In this document: positions 41,227 to 49,680 of the stretch, piece after piece
How positions within the stretch are numbered: the first letter of the stretch is position 1
How the letters are laid out: every line of letters starts with the position of its first letter
NCBI RefSeq assembly: GCF_000757725.1
Contig: NZ_JJMU01000021.1
Span: forward strand, 1-64,000
DNA length: 64,000 nucleotides
Direction: 5' to 3'
Origin: Sphingobacterium deserti
GTDB taxonomy: Bacteria > Bacteroidota > Bacteroidia > Sphingobacteriales > Sphingobacteriaceae
Made by a program: the position numbers and the translations under genes
Notes under the pieces: model-generated
Told to the model about the DNA's origin: nothing
What the model saw: only the letters and a program-made list of their open reading frames with translations
Databases searched by the model: none

Positions 41227-42949
41227 ATTCTGCTGGATTTGTTATTGCATCTAAAAATTGTTGTGGTATAGGCCTTCTGACGTGGTGTGGTTGTACGAAC
41301 GTGATGTCTGGGTTATACTGCTGCACATAGTTGTACAGCTTACCCGTACGTTTCAGATCAAACCAGCGGATATGTTCCCCACAGAGCTCGCGACCTCTTT
41401 CCTCTAAAATAAAATCAAGGTTAAGGTTGTCCTGCGCGATCAACATATCGGCTTCCCGTCCCGGTTGTGCTGCGCGCCTACGCAACACATTAATGAGTTC
41501 CGTCGCTTTCGCTTTATCACCTCCCGCCCGCAACGCTTCGGCCTCGGCAGCGATGAGGTACATCTCTGCTAAACGCATCACGATGACGTCTTTTGAACCT
41601 ACCTGTGAACCGGCCTCGGGCAAATTCGGATCGTCGTATTTCTTCAGTGCCGGGAAATGAACGTTAAAGCGCGCATTGCTGCTCACACGTGCACCGGTAT
41701 ACGTATCATCAATATCTACCAACGCATAAGGAAGATTGCGCTTTTCAGTCGTCACCTTCTTTTTGGTAAACCAAAGTGCCAGGTCGCCACGCGCTAGGGA
41801 TGATCCTACTAAACCGCTAGGCTTTTCGAAAGCAGCCAAGTCATCGGCCGTCCAATTATATTGATTGACATTCAAATAATACTTCTCGCGAAACCAGTCT
41901 TCATAGCGGCGATCAATATCTTCGTTATACAATTCCAATAGGTGACGGGTTGGCATAAAACACATTCCTCCTGAATTGGAATTACGATCTGCGCCATATT
42001 CCAGGTCGCGAACCATTCCAGCCTTGGCTGAATATTTAGCCTTGAACCAGATATGTAATCTATTGGGGTTATTGGGCTGTGGATTTAGCGAGTTTACGGT
42101 AGAGTGCGTAATGGTGAACAGCGCTTCGCGGTTATTTTTGTTATTTGCTGGTCGGAATACCTCTTCTGGTGTTCCATAGAGCGACGTTTGTAAAGCGGCC
42201 TGATTGTCAATTACATATTGTGCGGCTTCGGCTGCCACACCGTAATACCTGTCTTTTTCCGATTGCGATTCTTCGTAGGCAACACGCGTCAGTGCTACAC
42301 GGGCCTTCAATCCGTAAGCCGCTTTGAGGGTTGCCCGGCCGATATCCGCCGCGGGAATAGGCGCCACAGGTAGATTGGCAATAGCTACCTCTAGATCGCT
42401 GAGCATTAAATCATAGAAAGCCAATTCTGGAGACCGTTGAGCAGTCAATACGGCTGTTTTGGTTTCTTCGGTTCGCAGATCTACAGCACCATATTGCTCC
42501 ACCAAATGCCAGTAGGCATAAGCCCGTAAGAAGGACATTTCGCCCAATCTTGATTTTTTCTCTTCTTCATTGCTGAACGGAATCTCTGCAATCCGTTCCA
42601 AACCTGCATTGCAATAGTTTACAATTTCGTATAATCGATTCCAAGTATTACGGATCTGACCGACTGTAGAATTAAGACCATCATACTTGGTCATCTGCCG
42701 GCCATATCCGGAGTTTGCGATATTAATCCAAAGGTCTGTTCCGCCCTCGGTCAACATCAAAATATCTTCGCGACCATAAAATTGCGCACCGTAATACACA
42801 TAAGCGGAATTGACCAGTGCATTAATTCCGGCTTCGTTAGAAAAGACCACATCAGATGTGGTTCCGCCGGGATTGTATTCATCCAAACTACAAGCGTTTA
42901 ATGTACAAACCAGGCCCATTCCCATTACATATCTTAACATTCTTTTCAT
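41204..42949 (-). CDS. susD: SusD/RagB-family outer-membrane glycan-binding lipoprotein
   Basis: The 581-residue lipoprotein has a lipobox at LNAC with Cys20, followed by SLDEYNPGGTTSDVVFSNEAGINALVNSAY, the SusD N-terminal pattern. The TPR-like helical body follows and the C-terminal SusD/RagB block is ILEERGRELCGEHIRWFDLKRTGKL. It forms the lid of the SusC channel and captures oligosaccharides at the cell surface. It lies 2 bp after SusC and is the only SusD in the window. The glycan is likely the rhamnogalacturonan-like substrate of the surrounding hydrolases. Confidence 0.95.
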   Translation of the reverse strand: MKRMLRYVMGMGLVCTLNACSLDEYNPGGTTSDVVFSNEAGINALVNSAYVYYGAQFYGREDILMLTEGGTDLWINIANSGYGRQMTKYDGLNSTVGQIRNTWNRLYEIVNYCNAGLERIAEIPFSNEEEKKSRLGEMSFLRAYAYWHLVEQYGAVDLRTEETKTAVLTAQRSPELAFYDLMLSDLEVAIANLPVAPIPAADIGRATLKAAYGLKARVALTRVAYEESQSEKDRYYGVAAEAAQYVIDNQAALQTSLYGTPEEVFRPANNKNNREALFTITHSTVNSLNPQPNNPNRLHIWFKAKYSAKAGMVRDLEYGADRNSNSGGMCFMPTRHLLELYNEDIDRRYEDWFREKYYLNVNQYNWTADDLAAFEKPSGLVGSSLARGDLALWFTKKKVTTEKRNLPYALVDIDDTYTGARVSSNARFNVHFPALKKYDDPNLPEAGSQVGSKDVIVMRLAEMYLIAAEAEALRAGGDKAKATELINVLRRRAAQPGREADMLIAQDNLNLDFILEERGRELCGEHIRWFDLKRTGKLYNYVQQYNPDITFVQPHHVRRPIPQQFLDAITNPAEFGQNEGY

Positions 42950-42951
42950 GA

Positions 42952-45900
42952 CTAAAAATCTAAGTTAACACCAAATACAAATTGACGCAAAAGCGGGCTT
43001 TTGGCCGAGCCACCACGTTCCGCATCATAGTTTTGCACGAGATCACTCTTGGCCCAAGAGAACAGGTTGTTTCCGCTAAAATAAAAGCGTACGTTATTCA
43101 TCTTAAACTTTTCCAAGGTGGCCTTTGGCAAACGGTAGCCTAATGTTACGGTCTTAAGTTTGATATACGATCCGTCCACGTAGCTGTATGTTTGGTATCC
43201 CAGATAATTATAAAAATTCGTCATACTAGGCTGTGGAAAATCATTGCTTGGGTTTTCCGGCGTCCAATAGTTCAGGTAAGCAGGTTGGTTTCCGCGGCCT
43301 TGTGGATCAAAGGCTCCTGTCAACTCGTAGTCCATCATTTGTCCCCATCGCGCGATTGCATACGCGTTTAGATCGAAGTTTTTGTAGGAGAATGTGTTAT
43401 TAAAGCCTAAGGTCCAGCGGGGTGATGTGGTGCCAATGTACGTCACGTCGTTAACATCGTCAATCACGAAATCTCCATTTAAATCGGCCAACTTGATATC
43501 GCCGGGTTTGAATGGCTGTGTTTTTTCGGCATCTCTAAAATAGCGCGCGGCTTCTTCTGCTTCGCTTGCTTGCCAGATACCTAGACGCTTAAAGGTGTAA
43601 AACGATTCCAACGGGCGCCCGATCAGCAAGCTTTCTGTTTCACGGGTGGTGGCTCCTATGATATCGCGTCCGTCGATAAGGTCGACGATTTTCTCCCGGT
43701 TTGTCCCGAAAGTGAAGTCTGTGCTCCACTGGAATGCGCCGGTCAGGTTTTTGGTATTCAAGATAATCTCTAGACCGCGGTTATTGCTGCTCCCTATATT
43801 CTGATAGATTTGGAATGGTGTGTTGTTTCCCGAACCCATGGATGTGGGCAGGGTACGCGGGAGGAGAATATCGGTGGTTTTGGTGTCATAGAAATCCGCC
43901 GTCAGGTTAATCCGGCTATCGAAAAACTGCGCATCCAAGCCGAGGTTCCACGATGCTGACCGCTCCCAGCCAAGATCTTCATTGCCGATCAACGTGTTGT
44001 ACACATAGTACACAAAACCTTGATCTTGGAACGCCGCATTTGTATAGCCGGTTACGCCAGATTGTGTTCCATATTCATTGATCCCGGAGTTTCCTGTCTG
44101 CCCATAACTGGCCCGTATTTTTAACTCATTTACCGGTTTCCAGTTGAACCAGTTTTCGTCGCTTATGCGCCAACCGGCAGCCAAAGATGGGAACGATGCC
44201 CACTTATTCTCTTTGGACAGGCGTGATGCGCCATCCCAACGGTTCGAAACGGTAAGCAAGTAGCGTCCTTGGTAAGAATAATTAGCGCGAAGGGCATAGG
44301 AAAGGGTTTGGCTCTGTATATACCCAGACCGAATGACGTAAGAATCTTTATCGTTTGCGCCAATATTGTGCCACAGCTGCTGAGGAACCAATTGCCCGGT
44401 CCCTTCCATATACGAGGTGTTCAATTTCGACTGCGTCCAAGATGTCAAGGCGGTTAAACCCAGACTATGTTTGCCGAAATCGGCGTTGTAATTGATAATA
44501 TTATCCCAGTTGATAAAACTTCTGTTCTCGCTGTCTATACTGGCGATGGAATTTGGAAATTCGCCTGCACGATCAATCGAGCTTTCACTTTCGAAGTCGT
44601 TATTTTTATGATACTGCAGGTTTACACCTAAATTAGAGCGAAATGATAAGCCGGCGAAAGGCTTTATTTCGAAAAAACCGTTGGTAATGATATTGGTGTT
44701 TGCCGTGCGGTGTTGTGCTGTAAATTCACTGGCTTCATCCGCCAGCGGACTTACTTTTCCTTCTCGACCAAGCGGCCAAAGGACGACAGCGCCCTGCTCA
44801 TCATAAGGAACGCCTAGCGGCACATTGGTTGCGGCCCGCCACAGCACATTATCTGCACGTTCGTTTCCATCGTAGTGCGTAATCTGCGAAGATGTACCTA
44901 CTTTTACGATAGAACCAAGGTTTTGATCTACGTTAAGGCGCAAATTGAACTTATCCAACGCATCATTTTTGAAAGATCCCAATTCGCGGTAGTAGCCGCC
45001 GGAAAGCAATCCTTTTGTATTAGTATTACCTCCGCTGATCGATAGTTGGTGATTTTGTACGATACCTGTATGGAATACCTCATCTTTCCAGTTGACCCAT
45101 TGGTTTTGCTGTAACGCAGCCCATTCGCCTACTGTAAATAATGTTTGATCATCGGCAGGGCTGTTCCATTGACCCGCGGTTTTGGCGGCTTCTCTACGCA
45201 GGGCAATGTAATCATCTCCCGTTCGCATGTCGGGATATTGTGCCCAGCCGTTAGCGCCTACATAAGCATTATAGTTAACGACAGGTCGGCCTTCCCGGCC
45301 TCTTTTCGTGGTGACAATGATTACTCCGTTCGCTCCTTGTGAGCCATAAATAGCCGTGGATGAAGCATCTTTTAATACTTCCATCGAGGCAATATCCTGC
45401 GGATGTATATCGCTGATATTACCACCCTGCATGCCGTCGATAATGACCAAGGGGCTGTTAGCTCCTGCTGCTGTCGATAAAGATCGCTTTCCACGAATGT
45501 TGAGGTTAACGCCTGATGTTGCACTTCCTGAAGAGCGGGTGATGTCCAATCCGGGAACTTGCCCTTGAATGGACTCCAAGGCATTTGAAGCGGGAGATCG
45601 CACGATATCTTCGGGTTTTACGGAAGTGACGGAGCCAGTTAAATCTCTTTTTTTCACGGTTCCAAATCCGATGACCACGACCTCATCCAGCGCTTGGTCA
45701 TCTCGTTGCAAGACAATTTCTAAGGCTTGCCCTGCCCGCACATCTACGGTTTGTTCCTTGTAACCCACGGCCGAAAACAAGAGCTGACTTTGCGCATTGT
45801 TTAAGCGCAAAGTAAAGGCCCCTTCCTCGTCTGTGGCCGCAGATAGCACCGCATCCACAACGGCAACCGTTACCCCGGCAACAGGCTGTCCACTTTCGTC

Positions 45901-46086
45901 CGTCACTTTGCCCGTCACTTCCTGTTGGTAAATACTTGCCAGGCCTGGTGCCTCGTTACCTGCCGTTGCAGCTAGAGCAAAAGGCTGTAACCCAAGCAGC
46001 AACACCCAAGCCCCCCATCTGCCGGCGTGGCGCCTGGTTAGCTGAGGCAGGCCGAAGGACCTCTGTTTAACTTTTCTTTGCATCAT
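42952..46086 (-). CDS. susC: SusC/RagA-family TonB-dependent outer-membrane transporter
   Basis: The 1044-residue protein has an N-terminal leader, a carboxypeptidase-D-regulatory-like domain (about 57-130, VTGKVTDESGQPVAGVTVAVVD) and the SusC linker DEVVVIGFGTVKKRDLTGSV. The plug domain follows (ALESIQGQVPGLDITRSSGSATSGVNLNIRGKRSL), then the 22-strand barrel ending in aromatic NLDF. It lacks an STN domain, so no anti-sigma signalling is expected. It imports oligosaccharides using TonB energy with the SusD encoded next to it. It follows the GH2 gene after 33 bp. Confidence 0.96.
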   Translation of the reverse strand: MMQRKVKQRSFGLPQLTRRHAGRWGAWVLLLGLQPFALAATAGNEAPGLASIYQQEVTGKVTDESGQPVAGVTVAVVDAVLSAATDEEGAFTLRLNNAQSQLLFSAVGYKEQTVDVRAGQALEIVLQRDDQALDEVVVIGFGTVKKRDLTGSVTSVKPEDIVRSPASNALESIQGQVPGLDITRSSGSATSGVNLNIRGKRSLSTAAGANSPLVIIDGMQGGNISDIHPQDIASMEVLKDASSTAIYGSQGANGVIIVTTKRGREGRPVVNYNAYVGANGWAQYPDMRTGDDYIALRREAAKTAGQWNSPADDQTLFTVGEWAALQQNQWVNWKDEVFHTGIVQNHQLSISGGNTNTKGLLSGGYYRELGSFKNDALDKFNLRLNVDQNLGSIVKVGTSSQITHYDGNERADNVLWRAATNVPLGVPYDEQGAVVLWPLGREGKVSPLADEASEFTAQHRTANTNIITNGFFEIKPFAGLSFRSNLGVNLQYHKNNDFESESSIDRAGEFPNSIASIDSENRSFINWDNIINYNADFGKHSLGLTALTSWTQSKLNTSYMEGTGQLVPQQLWHNIGANDKDSYVIRSGYIQSQTLSYALRANYSYQGRYLLTVSNRWDGASRLSKENKWASFPSLAAGWRISDENWFNWKPVNELKIRASYGQTGNSGINEYGTQSGVTGYTNAAFQDQGFVYYVYNTLIGNEDLGWERSASWNLGLDAQFFDSRINLTADFYDTKTTDILLPRTLPTSMGSGNNTPFQIYQNIGSSNNRGLEIILNTKNLTGAFQWSTDFTFGTNREKIVDLIDGRDIIGATTRETESLLIGRPLESFYTFKRLGIWQASEAEEAARYFRDAEKTQPFKPGDIKLADLNGDFVIDDVNDVTYIGTTSPRWTLGFNNTFSYKNFDLNAYAIARWGQMMDYELTGAFDPQGRGNQPAYLNYWTPENPSNDFPQPSMTNFYNYLGYQTYSYVDGSYIKLKTVTLGYRLPKATLEKFKMNNVRFYFSGNNLFSWAKSDLVQNYDAERGGSAKSPLLRQFVFGVNLDF

Positions 46087-46119
46087 ACATTAAGATTTAT
46101 ACTCGTTAGCTTTTTTGGT

Positions 46120-48522
46120 TTATTTCGTTGTCTCCAACGGGACGGAGATTTCGCCCAGGCTGGATTTGATACGCACTGCTTTTGTCGTTGCCGCATCCCC
46201 CATGCGAACAATAGCAAGCGCTTTACCTTTGAATGTTTTCCGTTTTGGATTGTTTAGTCCGCGCAGGTCTGCCTGAAATCCGTTATCTGTACCCAGCACT
46301 TCCACGCCTACACTCCCTTCGAAAGAGATTTCTATATCTTCGTGTGCTACCGCTTCGCCCTTGTCGTCTAGCAGTTGCACCTCGACGAAGTAAAGATCCC
46401 GATCGTCATCTGTTTTAAAATCATCATGCGTTACACGTGCCTTTATCTTTTTTGCAACACCTGCTGTACGTTTTACTTGCTCCTGAACGGCCTTTCCTTT
46501 GTGATATTTCACGACTTTGATTTCACCAGCCTCAAAAGGAACTTTCCAAGCGGCGTGCAAGCGATCAGCGTTTTTAGACGACTTGCCTAAACTCTTACCA
46601 TTTAGAAACAGCTCTGCCTCATCTGCATTGTTGTAGTAGGCCCACACATCGACCATGTCGCCCTTTTTCCAATTCCAATGCGGAAGGATGTGCAGTACAT
46701 CTTTATCGGTCCATTCGGCTTGATACATGTAGTACACGTCTTTTGGAAAACCTGCCAAATCTACAATCCCATAGTAGGAACTACGCGCAGGATACGGATA
46801 GGGTACTGGTTCTCCCAAATAATCGAAACCTGTCCACACAAAAATACCTGCGAGGAAATCACGTTTCTTCACTTCCAACCAAGCCCGTTCGTGGGATGTG
46901 CCCCAATAGGCAGCAACATTATCATAGGCTGATACGGTGAAGTCTGGATTCCCATTGGTCACAAATTTATCCTTGCTGGATGCCGGCCAAAATTGAATGG
47001 TATCGTGCAGGGCGTCATACACCCCTCTAGTCTGCAGACCAGATGTTGTTTCAGACGCAATAAGCGGCACGTTTTTAAATTCCTTAGGCAATTTATCGTA
47101 GTCGGCATATTTGTAATTAAAGCCCAAAACGTCTAATGCCTGTGCCTGCGCTATAAAGTTTTTTACGTAATTCGTTTCGGTTAGCGCAGCGGTTACTGGA
47201 CGCGTGCTGTCAAGCGCCTTGACCACGGCTGTCATCTCTTTGGTGAGCACGGTGCCCGTGCTATCAAACTGTTCACGAATTTCATTGCCTATGCTCCACA
47301 TAATAACGGACGGGTGGTTGCGGTCGCGTTTGATAAGCGCCTGCAAGTCGGCCACGTGATGCTCTTTAAAATCTTGGTGGTAGTCAAACTTGTTTTTCCG
47401 TTTCTGCCACATATCATAAGCCTCGTCATACACCAAAAGCCCCATCTCATCACAGAGATCAAGCACTTCTTTTGCAGGCGGGTTATGCGCCGTGCGGATA
47501 GCATTGACCCCCATTTCTTTCATCATCACTAACTGACGCTTAGCGGCTGATTTATTAAAGGCTGCACCAAGCGCACCAAGGTCGTGATGCAGACAGACGC
47601 CCAGTATTTTGAATGGTTGCCCGTTTAAAAAGAACCCTTTCTTTACATCAAAGGCTATGCTACGAAAGCCTACACGTTGTGTAAGGGAATTTAACTCTTT
47701 TCCCTCCGCATCTTGCAACAGCAATTGTATGGTGTAGAGATTTGGCGATTCCACGTCCCATAGCTGCGGCTTGTCTAAAGATAGGGTTTGATCGATTTTA
47801 TTGGATTTTACTGCTGCCGTACTGGAAGCCACGCGTCTTCCGTTTTGATCCAATAGGTGCAGCGCGACCTGCAAATTTCTTTTTTCTGGATTGTGGATCT
47901 GCGATTGTACACGTAAGGTGCCCTTATCCGTGGATACCTCCGGTGTAGTAATAAAGGTTTCTTCCGGTAGGATATGTGTGTGCTGTTGATATTTCAGGTG
48001 TACATCCCGGTAGATACCGGAACCTGTGTACCAACGCGAATTTGGTTGCTGGCTATTGTCTACGCGAACGGCAATGACGTTTGGCGTATTCCCATAACGC
48101 AGATAAGGTGATAAATCATGCGAAAAGGATAGGTAACCATTGCTGTGCTTGCCCAAGTATTTCCCATTAATCCATATTTCGGTGTAACGATAAGCGCCGC
48201 CGAAGTGAATGCTTATATGTTGGCCCTTATCTTTTGCCGCCACCTGAAAGATTTTTCTATACCAACCGATGCCGCCCGGCAGTGCACCGCCAGCATTGCC
48301 CGCAGGAAACTCAGCACCGAAGTCTGATAAGATACTCCAATCGTGCGGCAGCGTTACCCTCTCCCATTGACGGTCGTTGTAATTTTCTTGGCGAAACTGC
48401 AAGTCATCCGCTAGGGAAAAGTGCCAATCGTCGTTAAATTTTAGCGCTCTTTGGGATTGTCCAAATGTTGCTGTCGCTGCGAGTAAGGAAAGAAAAACAT
48501 ATAAAATCCGAGTCATATCCAT
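46120..48522 (-). CDS. GH2-family glycoside hydrolase, mid-size
   Basis: The 800-residue secreted enzyme (signal peptide about 1-21) has a sugar-binding domain (FNDDWHFSLADD), Ig-like domain and TIM barrel, then C-terminal beta domains of the DUF4982/Big type. The acid/base is Glu414 (WSIGNEIREQ) and the nucleophile Glu491 (PLIASETTSG). GH2 enzymes with this layout act on beta-galactosides, beta-glucuronides or related sugars; the short nucleophile motif differs from the LacZ-like enzyme at 19476-22757, so the specificity is probably different. It precedes SusC by 33 bp. Confidence 0.88.
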   Translation of the reverse strand: MDMTRILYVFLSLLAATATFGQSQRALKFNDDWHFSLADDLQFRQENYNDRQWERVTLPHDWSILSDFGAEFPAGNAGGALPGGIGWYRKIFQVAAKDKGQHISIHFGGAYRYTEIWINGKYLGKHSNGYLSFSHDLSPYLRYGNTPNVIAVRVDNSQQPNSRWYTGSGIYRDVHLKYQQHTHILPEETFITTPEVSTDKGTLRVQSQIHNPEKRNLQVALHLLDQNGRRVASSTAAVKSNKIDQTLSLDKPQLWDVESPNLYTIQLLLQDAEGKELNSLTQRVGFRSIAFDVKKGFFLNGQPFKILGVCLHHDLGALGAAFNKSAAKRQLVMMKEMGVNAIRTAHNPPAKEVLDLCDEMGLLVYDEAYDMWQKRKNKFDYHQDFKEHHVADLQALIKRDRNHPSVIMWSIGNEIREQFDSTGTVLTKEMTAVVKALDSTRPVTAALTETNYVKNFIAQAQALDVLGFNYKYADYDKLPKEFKNVPLIASETTSGLQTRGVYDALHDTIQFWPASSKDKFVTNGNPDFTVSAYDNVAAYWGTSHERAWLEVKKRDFLAGIFVWTGFDYLGEPVPYPYPARSSYYGIVDLAGFPKDVYYMYQAEWTDKDVLHILPHWNWKKGDMVDVWAYYNNADEAELFLNGKSLGKSSKNADRLHAAWKVPFEAGEIKVVKYHKGKAVQEQVKRTAGVAKKIKARVTHDDFKTDDDRDLYFVEVQLLDDKGEAVAHEDIEISFEGSVGVEVLGTDNGFQADLRGLNNPKRKTFKGKALAIVRMGDAATTKAVRIKSSLGEISVPLETTK

Positions 48523-48540
48523 TATCTATTTATCTACAAA

Positions 48541-49641
48541 CTATTTTTTCTTGAAATGTAAGCTGCTCTTGCCCAAATCCTTCGATGTGGCCACCGCTAT
48601 TCCGCGATTGCCATCTTTGTCTACCGCACAATAGTAGTGGTAGACTATGCCTTTATGCTTAAGCACAAAAGACTTATGCGCATATTGCTGGTCAAAATCT
48701 TCGGATGATTCAATCAAATTGTCTCCTTGCCAATCTGTCCAGTGAATCAGGTCTTTTGATGCTGCAAAACGGTTGAAGCCCCCGTTTCTATCTTTCCAGA
48801 AAGCGCCAAAGTAAAACATAACCCAAGTATTATTGATTTTTTGGATCATCGGGTCGCCAGTGATTCCCACAGGATGATGCACTACCGGATCTTTGCCATA
48901 GCGCTTCCATGTTGTCATATCATCGGAAACAGCCATCCCTATACGTTCGTACCAACGGGTGGGTTTGTTGTTTTCCAGGGAATCGCCAACAGCATTGTAA
49001 TACATAATAAAGCGGTTTCCAGTGTGGCGTTGTGGATCTTCAATCACATAACTTTTAAATAATTTATGGCGGTTTTCCCACCAACGCACATCCGGATCGG
49101 TATCACCCAAAACAGGTTTGTCCAATCGTTGCCATTCCATGGGCTCTACTGGTTTTTTCGTGGTAAATGCGATACCTATAGAAAGGGGTTCAGGTTCATA
49201 ACCCGCTGTAGATCCGCCGAAGTAGGACATCCAATATTTTCCTTGAAAGCTGTGTAGCTTATAACTTCCGCCCCATTTGGTATCAATCAGGGCATTGTAG
49301 CCGGCGCGCTGCTTGGCATCCCATTTTCCATCATCCTTTTTAGACATTTGCTTGCCCAATGTTTTCCAAGAAAGCAGATCCGTACTTTCCGCAAGCCAGG
49401 TTTCATACCCCACACCGTCAAAAACAATATAAGTCATATACCATTTCTTGCCGCTTCTATAGATACTTGGGCAATCCATCAAGTCCGTAAGCTTATTTGG
49501 CGTCAAAACCAAACCATATTTATAAGGCGTTTTTACTTCCTGATAGAGCGTTTGCATCTCTGCTTCTGAAACGCCAGCAGTTTGTCCGTTCGATAGTCGA
49601 ACGACAAACAGCAAGCATAGTAGTACGATCGTGTTTTTCAT
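48541..49641 (-). CDS. Secreted five-bladed beta-propeller glycosidase-like protein (GH43/GH117-like)
   Basis: The 366-residue protein has a signal peptide (about 1-19) and repeats of the propeller blade type: LMDCPSIYRSGKKWYMTYIVFDGVGYETWLAESTDLLSWKTLGK, FIMYYNAVGD, GMAVSDDMTTWKRYG, WVMFYFGAFW, RFAASKDLIHWTDW, and VYHYYCAVDKDGNRGIAVATSKDLG. An Asp early in the first blade (DCPS) and a later Asp (GDPM) fit clan GH-F/GH43-like catalysis, but I cannot assign the family with certainty. It lies between two hydrolase genes with close spacing. It probably removes a side-chain arabinose, galactose or xylose unit. Confidence 0.75.
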   Translation of the reverse strand: MKNTIVLLCLLFVVRLSNGQTAGVSEAEMQTLYQEVKTPYKYGLVLTPNKLTDLMDCPSIYRSGKKWYMTYIVFDGVGYETWLAESTDLLSWKTLGKQMSKKDDGKWDAKQRAGYNALIDTKWGGSYKLHSFQGKYWMSYFGGSTAGYEPEPLSIGIAFTTKKPVEPMEWQRLDKPVLGDTDPDVRWWENRHKLFKSYVIEDPQRHTGNRFIMYYNAVGDSLENNKPTRWYERIGMAVSDDMTTWKRYGKDPVVHHPVGITGDPMIQKINNTWVMFYFGAFWKDRNGGFNRFAASKDLIHWTDWQGDNLIESSEDFDQQYAHKSFVLKHKGIVYHYYCAVDKDGNRGIAVATSKDLGKSSLHFKKK

Positions 49642-49680
49642 TTTTATTATTGTCTTTTAGGCCTGTTGCCAATAGGCGTC